Shown here one piece after another: positions 7,768 through 16,159 of a DNA stretch of 24,055 nt; within the stretch, counting starts at the first letter, position 1, and every line of letters starts with the position of its first letter. The notes beneath the pieces were generated by a model. It did no database searches and was not told the DNA's origin. It worked only from the letters and a program-made list of their open reading frames with translations. The DNA lies in contig JAWXBU010000018.1 in NCBI GenBank assembly GCA_034440255.1, positions 1 to 24,055 on the forward strand, read 5' to 3'. The translations under genes were made by a program, and so were the position numbers. The stretch comes from JAEUIA01 sp034440255. GTDB lineage: Bacteria > Planctomycetota > UBA1135 > GCA-002686595.

Positions 7768-9384
7768 ATGACGAACAGAGGCAAGTCCACAAAAGAGCCC
7801 GCACATGCGAGCGGTCCCTTCGCGTCGACGCGTTGGGCTGCTCTGGCCGGAGCCGTCGGAATCGCGGCCGACGCGCCGGTTGCGATCGCGCTCTCGGGTG
7901 GAGCGGACAGCGTGTACCTCATGCACGTCGTGGCGAGTGCGCTGCCGCGTCCGCGCGTGCTCGCGGTTCACGTCGATCACCGTTTGCGAGGCGAGGAGAG
8001 CGAACGCGACGCTCGTTTCGCTGCGCGTTTGTGCGACGAATTGAACGTCCCCTTCCGTCGCGTCGAGGCCGCGCTCGCGGACGGCGCCGACTTGGAAGCG
8101 CGCGCGCGCGAGGTGCGCTACGCCGCGTTGCGCCAAGTCGCGCTGGAAGCGGACATCGGGATCATCGCCACCGGTCATCACTCGGACGACGCGCTCGAGA
8201 CCTTGTTGCAACGCCTCGTGCGCGGTACGTCGATCGCCGGTCTCGCGGGGCTCGAGCGACGCTTGACCAGCACCGCCGCGATGACGAGTCGACCCGGTGG
8301 GCGATCGGCGCCGGCGCGCGAGATCGTCGTCGTGAGGCCGTTGATCGCGCTGCGTCGCGAAGAAGTCCGCATTGGCCTCAGCGCCGCCGGGCACGCGTGG
8401 ATCGAAGACAGTTCCAACGCCGGGTCACGCTTCACGCGCAATCGGATCCGCCACGGACTGCTGCCACAACTCGAAGAAATTGCCGGGAAAAGCGCCGTTT
8501 CCAACCTGCGCGCGTTCGGCACCGCGATCGAGGAACTCGAGGGACACTGTGCGGCGCTCACAGCCGACATCCATTGGAGTCCCCCCGCGCACGCAGACTC
8601 GCGCCGCGGCGCCGCGCAGATCTTGCCCGGAGGAACATTGGCACGAGCGCGACTCGCGTGCTTGCCCCGCGCGCTCGTGTCGCGCGCTCTGTGGCGCCTC
8701 TTGACCGAAGGCGTCGGTGCGGCGCCCGCGCAGAAAACTCTCGCCCGCATCGTCGACGACATCACACAGGGACGCACCGGGTTCCACGCCCTGCCGCGGG
8801 ACTACTCGCTGCAGTTGCGCTCCGCCGAGTTGTGGCTCGAAGGACCCGCGCAACTGCCGAGTGGAGCGAAAAGCGTGGCCGCGCGATCGAAGCACGCCCA
8901 CGAATTGCCTTTCGAAGAACTCGTTCATCGAGGACACGCCGTGCTGCCTCTGGCGGTCCCCGGACGAGTGACCTTGCACGACGGTCGTACGATCGAATCG
9001 AGCATCTTCGAAGTCGGTGCGCGCGCGCCGATCTCGCGCTCGAGCCTCGTCGTCGAACTCGACCGCGATCTCGTCGAGTCTCCTCTTCATGTGCGTTTTT
9101 CGCAGACTGGGGATCGCTTCTTCGGACTCGGCGCGCCGGGATCGAAAGCGCTCTCTAAATTCCTCGCCGACGCCGGCGTGCCGCGTGGAAGTCGCGCTTG
9201 TGTTCCACTCGTCGTCGCCGGATCGGAGATCGTCTGGGTCGCTGGCATCCGGCCGGCGGCGCGTGTGTCGGTGACCGAGCGCACCACGTGCCGATTGATG
9301 CTCGCGCTCGTGTCGAAAGAGTCCGCGACCGGGCCGCCGGGCGGGCCTTCCAAGGCGCCCAAACTGCCGTTCGACGAGCGGTGA
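7768..9384 (+). CDS. tilS: tRNA(Ile)-lysidine synthetase
   Basis: TilS attaches lysine to C34 of tRNA-Ile(CAU), changing its decoding from AUG to AUA and its identity from Met to Ile. The product is 538 residues, long for the family. The PP-loop SGGADS is at 43-48, followed by HVDHRLRG, ATGHHSDDALETLLQRLVRG and the family segment EDSSNAGSRFTRNRIRHGLLPQL. The C-terminal TilS domain is present (GDRFFGLGAPGSKALSKFL, then VPRGSRACVPLVV). The first 35 or so residues before the core are extra. No strong ribosome binding site precedes the ATG. Its stop overlaps the GTG start of yggS, opening a six-gene coupled operon. Confidence 0.93.
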   Translation: MTNRGKSTKEPAHASGPFASTRWAALAGAVGIAADAPVAIALSGGADSVYLMHVVASALPRPRVLAVHVDHRLRGEESERDARFAARLCDELNVPFRRVEAALADGADLEARAREVRYAALRQVALEADIGIIATGHHSDDALETLLQRLVRGTSIAGLAGLERRLTSTAAMTSRPGGRSAPAREIVVVRPLIALRREEVRIGLSAAGHAWIEDSSNAGSRFTRNRIRHGLLPQLEEIAGKSAVSNLRAFGTAIEELEGHCAALTADIHWSPPAHADSRRGAAQILPGGTLARARLACLPRALVSRALWRLLTEGVGAAPAQKTLARIVDDITQGRTGFHALPRDYSLQLRSAELWLEGPAQLPSGAKSVAARSKHAHELPFEELVHRGHAVLPLAVPGRVTLHDGRTIESSIFEVGARAPISRSSLVVELDRDLVESPLHVRFSQTGDRFFGLGAPGSKALSKFLADAGVPRGSRACVPLVVAGSEIVWVAGIRPAARVSVTERTTCRLMLALVSKESATGPPGGPSKAPKLPFDER

Positions 9385-10148
9385 CTTCCGCCTCCCGCGC
9401 GGGTACCTTTCGGGCTCGCGTCGCCGAGCTTCCTCCGGTCTTGACGAACACACTCGAACACAATCTGGCGCGCGTGCGCCAAGGCATCGTCGACGCTGCA
9501 CGCAGTGCGGGTCGAGCGCCTGAAGCCGTCGAACTCGTCGCGGTCACGAAAACGGTCGACGCGGAGACGGCGCTCGCACTCGCGGCGTTGGGCGCGACCG
9601 AACTGGGCGAGAATCGCGTCGATGAATTGGAGCGCAAGAGCGCGCTCTTCAGGAGCGCTTCCGTCCCCTGCCGCTGGCACTTCGTCGGCCACGTGCAAAC
9701 GAACAAGGCCGCACGTATCGCAGCATGCGCGGACGTGGTGCACTCGGTGGATTCGGTGCGACTCGTCGAAACGCTGGATCGGAACGCCTCCCATGTGGGA
9801 CGATCGCTGGGCGTGTACTTGCAAGTGAAACTGCATCCCGAGGCGAACAAGTCCGGATTGGATCCGCTCGACCTGGCCGATGCCGTCCTGGCCGTGCGAG
9901 CGGCGAGCAGTCTGCGTTGGTGCGGATTGATGACGATGGCGCCGCTCGTCGCGGACGAAGTGCGCGCGCGCGAACTCGCAGACGACGTGTTCGCGCGCTT
10001 GGCGACGCTCGGGCGTGAGCACGGCTCCCCCGGCCTGTCGATGGGCATGAGCGACGACTACGCACTCGCGATCCAACACGGTTCGACGTGTGTACGCATC
10101 GGCAGTGCACTCTTCGAAGGTCTCTCGACGCGCAGGATCGGCGCATGA
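9381..10148 (+). CDS. yggS: YggS-family PLP homeostasis protein
   Basis: This is a member of the PLP-binding protein family (YggS/PLPBP/YlmE), a single-domain TIM-barrel protein that binds pyridoxal phosphate and buffers its pool; no enzymatic activity is established for the family. The product is 255 residues. The PLP lysine lies in LVAVTKTVD, and ELGENRVDEL, WHFVGHVQTNK, GLMTMAP and the phosphate-binding SMGMSDDYALAIQHGSTCVRIGSALF region follow in the usual order. I chose GTG 9381 because it forms a GTGA overlap with the tilS stop and matches the family length; longer in-frame starts would lie inside tilS. It ends in an ATGA overlap with the kinase gene. Confidence 0.92.
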   Translation: MTSASRAGTFRARVAELPPVLTNTLEHNLARVRQGIVDAARSAGRAPEAVELVAVTKTVDAETALALAALGATELGENRVDELERKSALFRSASVPCRWHFVGHVQTNKAARIAACADVVHSVDSVRLVETLDRNASHVGRSLGVYLQVKLHPEANKSGLDPLDLADAVLAVRAASSLRWCGLMTMAPLVADEVRARELADDVFARLATLGREHGSPGLSMGMSDDYALAIQHGSTCVRIGSALFEGLSTRRIGA

Positions 10149-13075
10149 GTGAGTCGAGCGCCGATCGTTGGCTCTTGGAAGTGACGGGCGCGTCGCGTCC
10201 GCCGGCTTCGATGCCGCTCTCGGGCGTGCTCGTCGTGGGCAGCGATCCCAAACGCGCCGGTTACGTCGTCACCGGCGACGGCGTCGAGTCCGCACACTGT
10301 GCGATCGGTCGCACCAAAGGCGGCGGTTTCGCCGTCAAAGATCTCGGGACGAACGCCGGCACGATCGTGAACGGCAAGCGCGTCGAGAGTGCGCGGCTCG
10401 CGGCGGGCGATGTGCTCGCGCTCGGTTCCGTGACGATGCGCGTCGTCGATCCGGACGCGCCCGCTCGTGCACCGACGCCGCAGAAAAACCAACAGAGGGT
10501 CGGGCTCGACATCGTCGAACTCACGCGGTCCCTGCCGCCGCTGCCGACGAAGTTGGAGCTCGCGTCCGAGACGACGCTGCGTCCGTCCCCGCTGCCCTCG
10601 ATCCCCGGCTACAAGATCGATCGACGTGTCGGTCGCGGCGGCATGGGCGACGTGTACCTGGCCGAGCAGATCAGTCTCTCGCGTCAAGTCGCGCTCAAGA
10701 TCCTGAGCCAGCGCTTCGAGGAGAATCGCGATTTCGTGCAACGTTTCCAGGCCGAAGCGCGCGCGGCCGCGGCGCTCAACCACCCCAACGTCGTGACCGT
10801 GTACGACGTCGGCGAGGCCATGGGCAAGCACTATCTGTCCATGGAATTCATGGACCGCGGCAATCTCGAGGACCGCCTCAAGAACGGCGCGAAGATCGAG
10901 GAGCGCGAAGTGCTCGGCATCCTGCGCGATGCAACCTCGGGACTCGTCTACGCCGAAGCGCGCGGCATCGTGCATCGCGATCTGAAGCCGGCGAACTTGA
11001 TGCAGAATCACGTCGGCACGACGAAGATCGCCGACCTCGGCCTCGCCACGCACGTCGAGAGCGAAGAGGCACAGCCGGCCGACAAGAAGATTTTCGGCAC
11101 GCCGCACTTCATGTCGCCCGAACAAGTGCGCGGCGAGCGCGTCGACTCGCGCTCCGACTTGTATTCGCTCGGCGCGACGGCGTATCGCTTGCTGACGGGC
11201 CGCACGCCGTACGAGGGCCGCGACGCACGCGAAATCGTCAAGGCCGTCTTGCGCGACGAACCCAAGTCGATGCGCGAGTTCGTGCCGGAACTGTCGGCCG
11301 GCACGTGCGCGCTCGTCGAACGCTTGATGAAGAAGGAGAGCGCGCAACGCTATGCGTCGGCCTCCGAGACGCTCGCGGAGATCGAGCGCTTGCGCAATCC
11401 GTCGCAACACGCTGTGACGATCGCGCCGGGCACGACGGCCAAGAAGAGCTCGAAAGGCGCGCTTTTCGTGCTGTTTTTGGCCCTCGCCGGCGGCGGCGGC
11501 GCATTCTGGTGGAACACGCGCAATCAGGTCCATCCTTTCGATCCGGTGGTCCAAAATCCGTCGATCGCGTCGGATCCGAGCGCCGGTGAGCCGGATCCCG
11601 CGTCACCCGACGACGGCGATGCAACGGCGAAGAGCGAACCCATCAGCGGTGGAGCGACGACGAAGTCGGACGGCAAGGACGACAAAGAACTGCAGCTCTT
11701 CGAAGCGCAGGGCAAAGTCGCGTTGCTCGAATTGCTCGGATCGGAGATGCCCGACACCGTGAAGCGCGAGGCGTTGCGTGCGCTCGCTGCGCAATTCCAA
11801 GGCACGGCTGCTGCCTCCGAAGCGCTCGAAAAAGCCGACGCGATCACGAACCGCTTGCTCGCCGAAGCCAATGCGACGACCGCGCGCAAGACGGGAGTCG
11901 ATGCGATGATCGCGAAGCTGCGCGACGTCGCGAAGCTCGACGACGTGCCGCCGCATCCGGGGCGCTCGTACCTCGCGATGAGAGCAGTCGACGGTCAAGC
12001 GCCTCTGCGCGACTATCCCGAATTCGTCGATCAACGGAAGATGCTCGAAACGGTCGTCGCGCGCACGGCGACGGCGTACGTCGATCAGATCCTGACCGAA
12101 GCCGGTCGCAAACTCGATCGCGGTGATTACGACGGCGGTCTCGCTCAGATGACGGCACTGATGCCGGTGTTCGATCTGCCCGAATTTCCGGCGGGCGAAG
12201 GCCCCTCCGGTGTCTCGGAGCTCTACGAAAAGGGCCGCATCGCTCGCGAGCGTTTGCACACGCTCGAACAGACGCGCGACGTCTTCGAGAAACGGCGCGA
12301 GCGCGAAGACGCCCTCACGATCGCACTCGGATTCGGCGGCGCAAGCGGACTCGAGCGCGACTTGCGCAGCTTCGATTTCGTGGCTGCAAAGCAGCGCGTC
12401 GATGCGTTGATCACGAAGTTGGGCGTGGGACCGGCGCGCGCGAGCCTGAACGAGTTGAGCCTCGACTGCGACCGCGCGCGCAACGCCATCGAAACGTTGA
12501 CGCGCGAATGCTCGAGCAACGGTTGGCGTCGCAAGAGCTTCACCGATCCGCGCGAGAAGAAGAGCGTGACGCGCAACGCGACGGGTGCCGACGCGATCGG
12601 ACTCCTCTACGAGGGCGAGGGCGGCGCGGCGGATTTGGTCCCGTGGTCGGCTTTCGGCGGCAACACGAAGGAACTGTCGAAGCTCTTCTTCGAGCGTCTG
12701 ACGCGTGACTGGACCGGTGCGGAGTTGCATGCGATCGCGGCACTCCTGAAGATCCAAGCGTGCATCGAAGTCGTCGACATGTCGGCGAAGATGCTCGACG
12801 CGCAGAAGAAGGCCAATTTCACCGAGTCGAATCAGCGCGAGGTGCTCGAGATCGGCAACACGCTCTCGACGTGGAGCTCGCGCGCGCCGGACGAGAAGGA
12901 CGAAATCGCACGCGAGATGTCGGCGGCGTCGATTCTCGCCGTGGGCTTGAGGCAGATGACCGAGACGCAGTGGTCGACGGCGGTCAGTCAGATCGAACGC
13001 TTGCTCTACGAATGCCCAGGCACCTTGATCGTGCGCCTGCTCTCGAACGGTAAGCCGCCCGAGGAACCGAAGTGA
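10145..13075 (+). CDS. FHA-domain transmembrane Ser/Thr protein kinase
   Basis: This encodes 976 residues. An N-terminal FHA domain (about 8-105) shows SAHC and KDLGTNAGTIVNGK, but the usual phosphothreonine-binding Arg after the first Gly appears to be Ser33. A linker follows, then a Hanks-type kinase domain (about 155-418): glycine loop GRGGMG (163-168), Lys185 in VALK, Glu204, HRDLKPANL (277-285), DLG in place of DFG (297-299) and SPE (324-326), so it should be active. One membrane helix (about 437-456) leads to a 520-residue, mostly helical tail with no domain I recognise, presumably outside the cytoplasm and possibly a sensor. It overlaps yggS by ATGA and the DUF167 gene by GTGA. Confidence 0.93.
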   Translation: MSESSADRWLLEVTGASRPPASMPLSGVLVVGSDPKRAGYVVTGDGVESAHCAIGRTKGGGFAVKDLGTNAGTIVNGKRVESARLAAGDVLALGSVTMRVVDPDAPARAPTPQKNQQRVGLDIVELTRSLPPLPTKLELASETTLRPSPLPSIPGYKIDRRVGRGGMGDVYLAEQISLSRQVALKILSQRFEENRDFVQRFQAEARAAAALNHPNVVTVYDVGEAMGKHYLSMEFMDRGNLEDRLKNGAKIEEREVLGILRDATSGLVYAEARGIVHRDLKPANLMQNHVGTTKIADLGLATHVESEEAQPADKKIFGTPHFMSPEQVRGERVDSRSDLYSLGATAYRLLTGRTPYEGRDAREIVKAVLRDEPKSMREFVPELSAGTCALVERLMKKESAQRYASASETLAEIERLRNPSQHAVTIAPGTTAKKSSKGALFVLFLALAGGGGAFWWNTRNQVHPFDPVVQNPSIASDPSAGEPDPASPDDGDATAKSEPISGGATTKSDGKDDKELQLFEAQGKVALLELLGSEMPDTVKREALRALAAQFQGTAAASEALEKADAITNRLLAEANATTARKTGVDAMIAKLRDVAKLDDVPPHPGRSYLAMRAVDGQAPLRDYPEFVDQRKMLETVVARTATAYVDQILTEAGRKLDRGDYDGGLAQMTALMPVFDLPEFPAGEGPSGVSELYEKGRIARERLHTLEQTRDVFEKRREREDALTIALGFGGASGLERDLRSFDFVAAKQRVDALITKLGVGPARASLNELSLDCDRARNAIETLTRECSSNGWRRKSFTDPREKKSVTRNATGADAIGLLYEGEGGAADLVPWSAFGGNTKELSKLFFERLTRDWTGAELHAIAALLKIQACIEVVDMSAKMLDAQKKANFTESNQREVLEIGNTLSTWSSRAPDEKDEIAREMSAASILAVGLRQMTETQWSTAVSQIERLLYECPGTLIVRLLSNGKPPEEPK

Positions 13076-13476
13076 ATTCGATGAGCGCGCAGGAAAACAC
13101 GCTCGACGAGTCGTGCGTGCGTGCACTCGACGGCGGTCGCGCGACGAGCCTCAGCGTGCGCGCGCAACCCGGCAGCCGTCGTTCGGGCCTCATCGGATTC
13201 TGGAACGGAACGCCCAAGATCGCGGTCACCGCGCCACCTGAAAACGGTCGCGCGAACGAAGAGATCGCGCGCGAGATCGCTGCTGTGTTCGGGCTGAGAC
13301 CTGCGGCCGTGACGCAAGTCGGCGGCGCGAAGTCGCGTGCGAAAACATTCCGACTCGAGTGCGCACCGGACCGGGTGCTCGCGCGGTTGAGGGAGTGGCG
13401 CGCAGACATCGCGAAACCGGGCGCTCCCAATCTGGACGAGCGAAACATCGCCGACGAGCGAGGGCAAGCACCGTGA
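13072..13476 (+). CDS. DUF167 / YggU family protein
   Basis: The product is 134 residues. The DUF167 core spans about residues 20-105: SLSVRAQPGSRRSGL, then KIAVTAPPENGRANEEIAREIAAVFGL, then VTQVGGAKSRAKTF, which is the family's typical order. Proteins of this family are small alpha/beta proteins of unknown function, and in Escherichia coli yggU lies close to yggS. I chose GTG 13072, which overlaps the kinase stop as GTGA and has GAGGA about six bases upstream; an ATG at 13081 is the alternative. The final 30 residues are a polar tail outside the domain. Confidence 0.85.
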   Translation: MNSMSAQENTLDESCVRALDGGRATSLSVRAQPGSRRSGLIGFWNGTPKIAVTAPPENGRANEEIAREIAAVFGLRPAAVTQVGGAKSRAKTFRLECAPDRVLARLREWRADIAKPGAPNLDERNIADERGQAP

Positions 13477-14345
13477 GCGGATGCAAATTGGACGAAGCCG
13501 TGGGCAAGGCCGCCGCAGAACTGGGCTCGCGTGCATTGCCGCGACCGGATGCGTTTCTCTTCCTCGGCACGGGGCTCGGCATGTTGCCGTCGAAGTTGTC
13601 GCGCTCGACACGCGTGCAACTCGGCCGCATAGGCGGCGTCCCGAAACCGTGGCGCGACACCATCCTCGTGGCCGGTTTCCTGGGTGAAACGCCGGTGTGG
13701 GTGATGGAAGACGCGCCTGGCGCGCCCGAGCACGGCAGTGGCGAAGCGCACGGCGAGGCACCGTGGGTGCGCGCGTTTCCGTGTTGGCTCGCAGCCGCAG
13801 CCGGAGCCCCCGTGTGCGTGCACACATCCGCGGGGCTCGCGCTCGAGAGTCGCACGAATCCAGTGCCGCCGCTGTCGCTCGCGCTCGTGAAGGATCACAT
13901 CAACCTGTCGGGTCGCACGCCGCTCATCGGACTCGGTGAGTCGAAGCTAGGGCCCCTGTTTCCCGATCAGTCGCGATTGCATTTGGAATCCTTGCGCAAG
14001 GCAGCCCTCGCTCGCGGAGCGAGGTTGGGAGTACCGCTCGTCGAAGCGATCGCCGCGTGCACGCTCGGTCCGGCGCTCGAAACACCGGCGGAACGGATGT
14101 TCTGGGCGCGCGCGGGAGCCGATGTCGCCGTGCAAGGTCTCGAGATGCCACTGCTCGCCGCCGCGCACTCTGGTCTCGCGATGCTCGCGATCGTGTGTGT
14201 GACCGATGCTGGCGAGGGCATCGACGACATGAACACGATGGTGCGCAACGCCGACAAGATGGCGCCCGCGTTGGAGGACTTGATCGCTTCGCTCGCGCCC
14301 GACCTCGCGAAGGCTGCGAACGAACTGGGCGTCGAAGAAGTCTGA
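13473..14345 (+). CDS. Divergent purine nucleoside phosphorylase (PNP/MTAP) homologue
   Basis: The product is 290 residues. The trimeric PNP/MTAP fold is indicated by LGTGLG (31-36), KDHINLSGRTPLIG (140-153) and LGPALETPAE (198-207), whose Glu203 matches the purine-binding Glu of human PNP. Several active-site positions are changed: the GRxHxYEG phosphate segment reads DAPGAPEHG, the GMSTVPE segment reads VQGLEMP, and the base-selecting Asn is Asp245 (CVTD), as in MTAP. It may therefore prefer 6-aminopurines, use another substrate or have lost phosphorolysis. The GTG at 13473 overlaps the DUF167 stop as GTGA; the stop overlaps purN as TGATG. Neighbouring purN fits a role in purine metabolism. 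Confidence 0.75.
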   Translation: MSGCKLDEAVGKAAAELGSRALPRPDAFLFLGTGLGMLPSKLSRSTRVQLGRIGGVPKPWRDTILVAGFLGETPVWVMEDAPGAPEHGSGEAHGEAPWVRAFPCWLAAAAGAPVCVHTSAGLALESRTNPVPPLSLALVKDHINLSGRTPLIGLGESKLGPLFPDQSRLHLESLRKAALARGARLGVPLVEAIAACTLGPALETPAERMFWARAGADVAVQGLEMPLLAAAHSGLAMLAIVCVTDAGEGIDDMNTMVRNADKMAPALEDLIASLAPDLAKAANELGVEEV

Positions 14346-14962
14346 TGAGCGAGCGCCGCATCGCCGTGTTCGTGTCGGGCGGCGGACGTAGTCTCGAAAA
14401 TCTGGCGCTCGAAATCGAAGCCCGGCGACTCGATGCCACGATCGCAGTCGTCATCACGAACAAGGCCGGGTGTGGAGCGCTCGCACGCGCGCAACGCTTC
14501 GGGATCCCTGGCGTCGTCGTCGACCCCGACAAGAAACTCGTCGCCGCCGATTTTTCGCGCGACGCGTTCGCGGCAGCGACCAGCTTCGGCGCGGATCTCA
14601 TCGTGCTGGCCGGATTCTTGCGCTTGCTCGAGATCCCACCTGCGTGGCTCGGTCGTGTGATCAACATCCATCCGAGTCTCTTGCCCGCGTTCGGCGGCAA
14701 GGGCTTTCACGGACACCATGTGCACGAAGCCGTGCTCGCGAGCGGAGTGTGGTTCACGGGCTGCACGGTTCACTACGTGACGAACGAGTACGACGCCGGT
14801 CCGATCCTCTTGCAGCGCGCTATCGAAGTGCGCGCCGACGACACGCCCGACGCACTCGCCGCGCGCGTGTTCGAAGAAGAGAAACGCGCACTGCCTGAAG
14901 CGATCACGCTGCATTTCGCCGAGGATCTGCGGTCCGTGCGCGCGCGACAGCGGACACGCTGA
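14345..14962 (+). CDS. purN: Phosphoribosylglycinamide formyltransferase
   Basis: PurN transfers formyl from 10-formyltetrahydrofolate to GAR, giving FGAR, the third step of de novo purine synthesis. The product is 205 residues. The phosphate loop reads SGGGRSLENL (11-20), a variant of the usual SGxGSNLQ. The catalytic trio is present: Asn107 and His109 in INIHPSLLPAF, and Asp150 in NEYDAGPILLQ. GFHGHHVHEAVLASG is the expected neighbouring segment. ATG 14345 shares one base with the stop of the preceding gene. It is the last gene of the plus-strand operon and converges with the SGNH hydrolase gene 106 bases away. Confidence 0.92.
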   Translation: MSERRIAVFVSGGGRSLENLALEIEARRLDATIAVVITNKAGCGALARAQRFGIPGVVVDPDKKLVAADFSRDAFAAATSFGADLIVLAGFLRLLEIPPAWLGRVINIHPSLLPAFGGKGFHGHHVHEAVLASGVWFTGCTVHYVTNEYDAGPILLQRAIEVRADDTPDALAARVFEEEKRALPEAITLHFAEDLRSVRARQRTR

Positions 14963-14975
14963 CGACGGAGTGCGC

Positions 14976-14999
14976 TCGCGCGACTTCCCGCGAGCGATT
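14976..14999. terminator. Hairpin between convergent purN and SGNH genes
   Basis: CGCTCGCG and CGCGAGCG form an 8-bp perfect stem around an 8-base loop, 14 bases after the purN stop. There is no clear T-run on the plus strand. A second inverted match (ACTTCCCGC at 14986-14994 with GCGGGAAGT at 15032-15040) offers an alternative fold. It may act as a bidirectional transcription end, but this is tentative. Confidence 0.35.
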
Positions 15000-15068
15000 A
15001 GCTCAGTCCCTGGGGCCGTGCGCGCCGAGGCGGCGGGAAGTTCCTCAAGCAGAGAGACTCCGCTTCGT

Positions 15069-16121
15069 TCAGCGTTCGAAGCGTTGATCGTCGAGTTTCG
15101 CGAGTAGAAGTCTGGCCGCCAACTCGTGCCCGGCCGGGGACCAATGGCACGCCGGGCCGAATACGCGGACTCCGGCAGTTTCGGCTTCCATGTCGGCGGC
15201 ACGCGTCGGAATGCACCAGATCGCGAGCTGCTTGCAGGACTCTTCGATCGCGGTTTCGATGCGCCTGGACTCCTGGTAGCCGTCGTACGTGCAGTGCGGG
15301 ATCACGATCACCAGGAGCTTCGCACCGATCGCGTCGGTCGAACGCTTCAATCGTGCGAGCAAGTGCGCGGACAGTTGCGCGTGCCGGTCGAAGTCGGTAT
15401 CCGACGCGAAAGCACCGCGCGAATGCGCGAGGCGAGCCCACAACGTCGCCAGACCCGCCCACGCGTACGAGCGCGGTCCAGATGCGCTCGCGATCGTCGC
15501 GCGCACGACTGCGGGCGGCGGCACCGGTACTCCTGCGAGGCTCAAACTCTCGTTTTTCAGCTGAAAACAGGGCTTCTGCGCTTCGCGGAAGGTGAGGCCG
15601 TTGCGCCTGAAGTCGTCGACGAAATAGCCGACGACGACGAGGGCCGGATTGTGCGTCACACCTTCCGTCTCGAACGCGAGCACCTGCTGATCGAGCCCGT
15701 GCCCGTTCGCGGCCAGGTTCACCACCGTTCGATCGCGCAGGCTCTCCGCGAACTTCGCCGCGTACGTCTCGTCGTCGCGCACTCCCAATCCGTACGTGAA
15801 CGAGTCGCCCAGGAACACGACGGGACGCTTCGACGCGTCGATCGCTGCCGCATCAGGTGTGACGCGATGACCATCCGCGTCGTGCGTCACGCCGTCGCCG
15901 TGGAAATCGCGGCGCATGCGCCAGCCCAGCTGCGCGTCGTACTCGATGTCGGGCGCGAGATCCGGCGTCGTTGCAAAGTGTGCGCGCCAGTACGCGTCGC
16001 TCGCGGGATCGAGGAGAGCGGTCGGCGACACGAACGCCCGCAAGGTGACTTCGGCCACGCAGATCGCCAGCGTCACTCCGATCGCGAATGCGATCACGAT
16101 GCGGCTTCGACCGCGTCGCAC
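15069..16121 (-). CDS. Membrane-anchored SGNH/GDSL-like hydrolase
   Basis: The product is 350 residues. An N-terminal signal anchor (about 8-30) would place the rest outside the cytoplasm. The SGNH block I is FLGDSFTYGLGV (Ser107), an AANGHG near 137-142 fits a later block, and HWSPAGH (326-332) sits where the catalytic His block is expected. The Asp normally a few residues before that His is not evident (FGPACHW), so the triad may be incomplete or differently arranged. Families with this layout include O-acyl esterases acting on glycans. I chose GTG 16121, which has GAGG five bases upstream (16127-16130); a TTG at 16142 is possible. It follows mrfB closely and may be co-transcribed. Confidence 0.75.
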   Translation of the reverse strand: MRRGRSRIVIAFAIGVTLAICVAEVTLRAFVSPTALLDPASDAYWRAHFATTPDLAPDIEYDAQLGWRMRRDFHGDGVTHDADGHRVTPDAAAIDASKRPVVFLGDSFTYGLGVRDDETYAAKFAESLRDRTVVNLAANGHGLDQQVLAFETEGVTHNPALVVVGYFVDDFRRNGLTFREAQKPCFQLKNESLSLAGVPVPPPAVVRATIASASGPRSYAWAGLATLWARLAHSRGAFASDTDFDRHAQLSAHLLARLKRSTDAIGAKLLVIVIPHCTYDGYQESRRIETAIEESCKQLAIWCIPTRAADMEAETAGVRVFGPACHWSPAGHELAARLLLAKLDDQRFER

Positions 16122-16159
16122 GTATTCCTCACCGTCGACCAAGGCCGATTCAGTCTGCC

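Noticed and set aside
7470..9158. A 562-codon plus-strand open frame upstream of and overlapping tilS
   Set aside because: It is Arg-rich throughout, has no domain and lies in another register of tilS, which has clear TilS motifs along its length. It is a high-GC shadow frame.
11603..13126. A 507-codon minus-strand frame opposite the kinase tail
   Set aside because: It is an antisense shadow with low-complexity Arg/His-rich sequence and no ribosome binding site. The kinase frame keeps a consistent codon pattern across the same stretch.
12984..13898. A 304-codon minus-strand frame across the DUF167 and PNP genes
   Set aside because: It spans two real overlapping genes on the other strand, has no domain and shows the Arg/Ser/Ala-rich make-up of a shadow frame.
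14997..15070. A possible tRNA suggested by GCGATTAGCTCAGT
   Set aside because: The start resembles a tRNA D-arm, but there is no anticodon stem, no TTCGA-type T-loop and no matching acceptor 3' strand in the next 75 bases.
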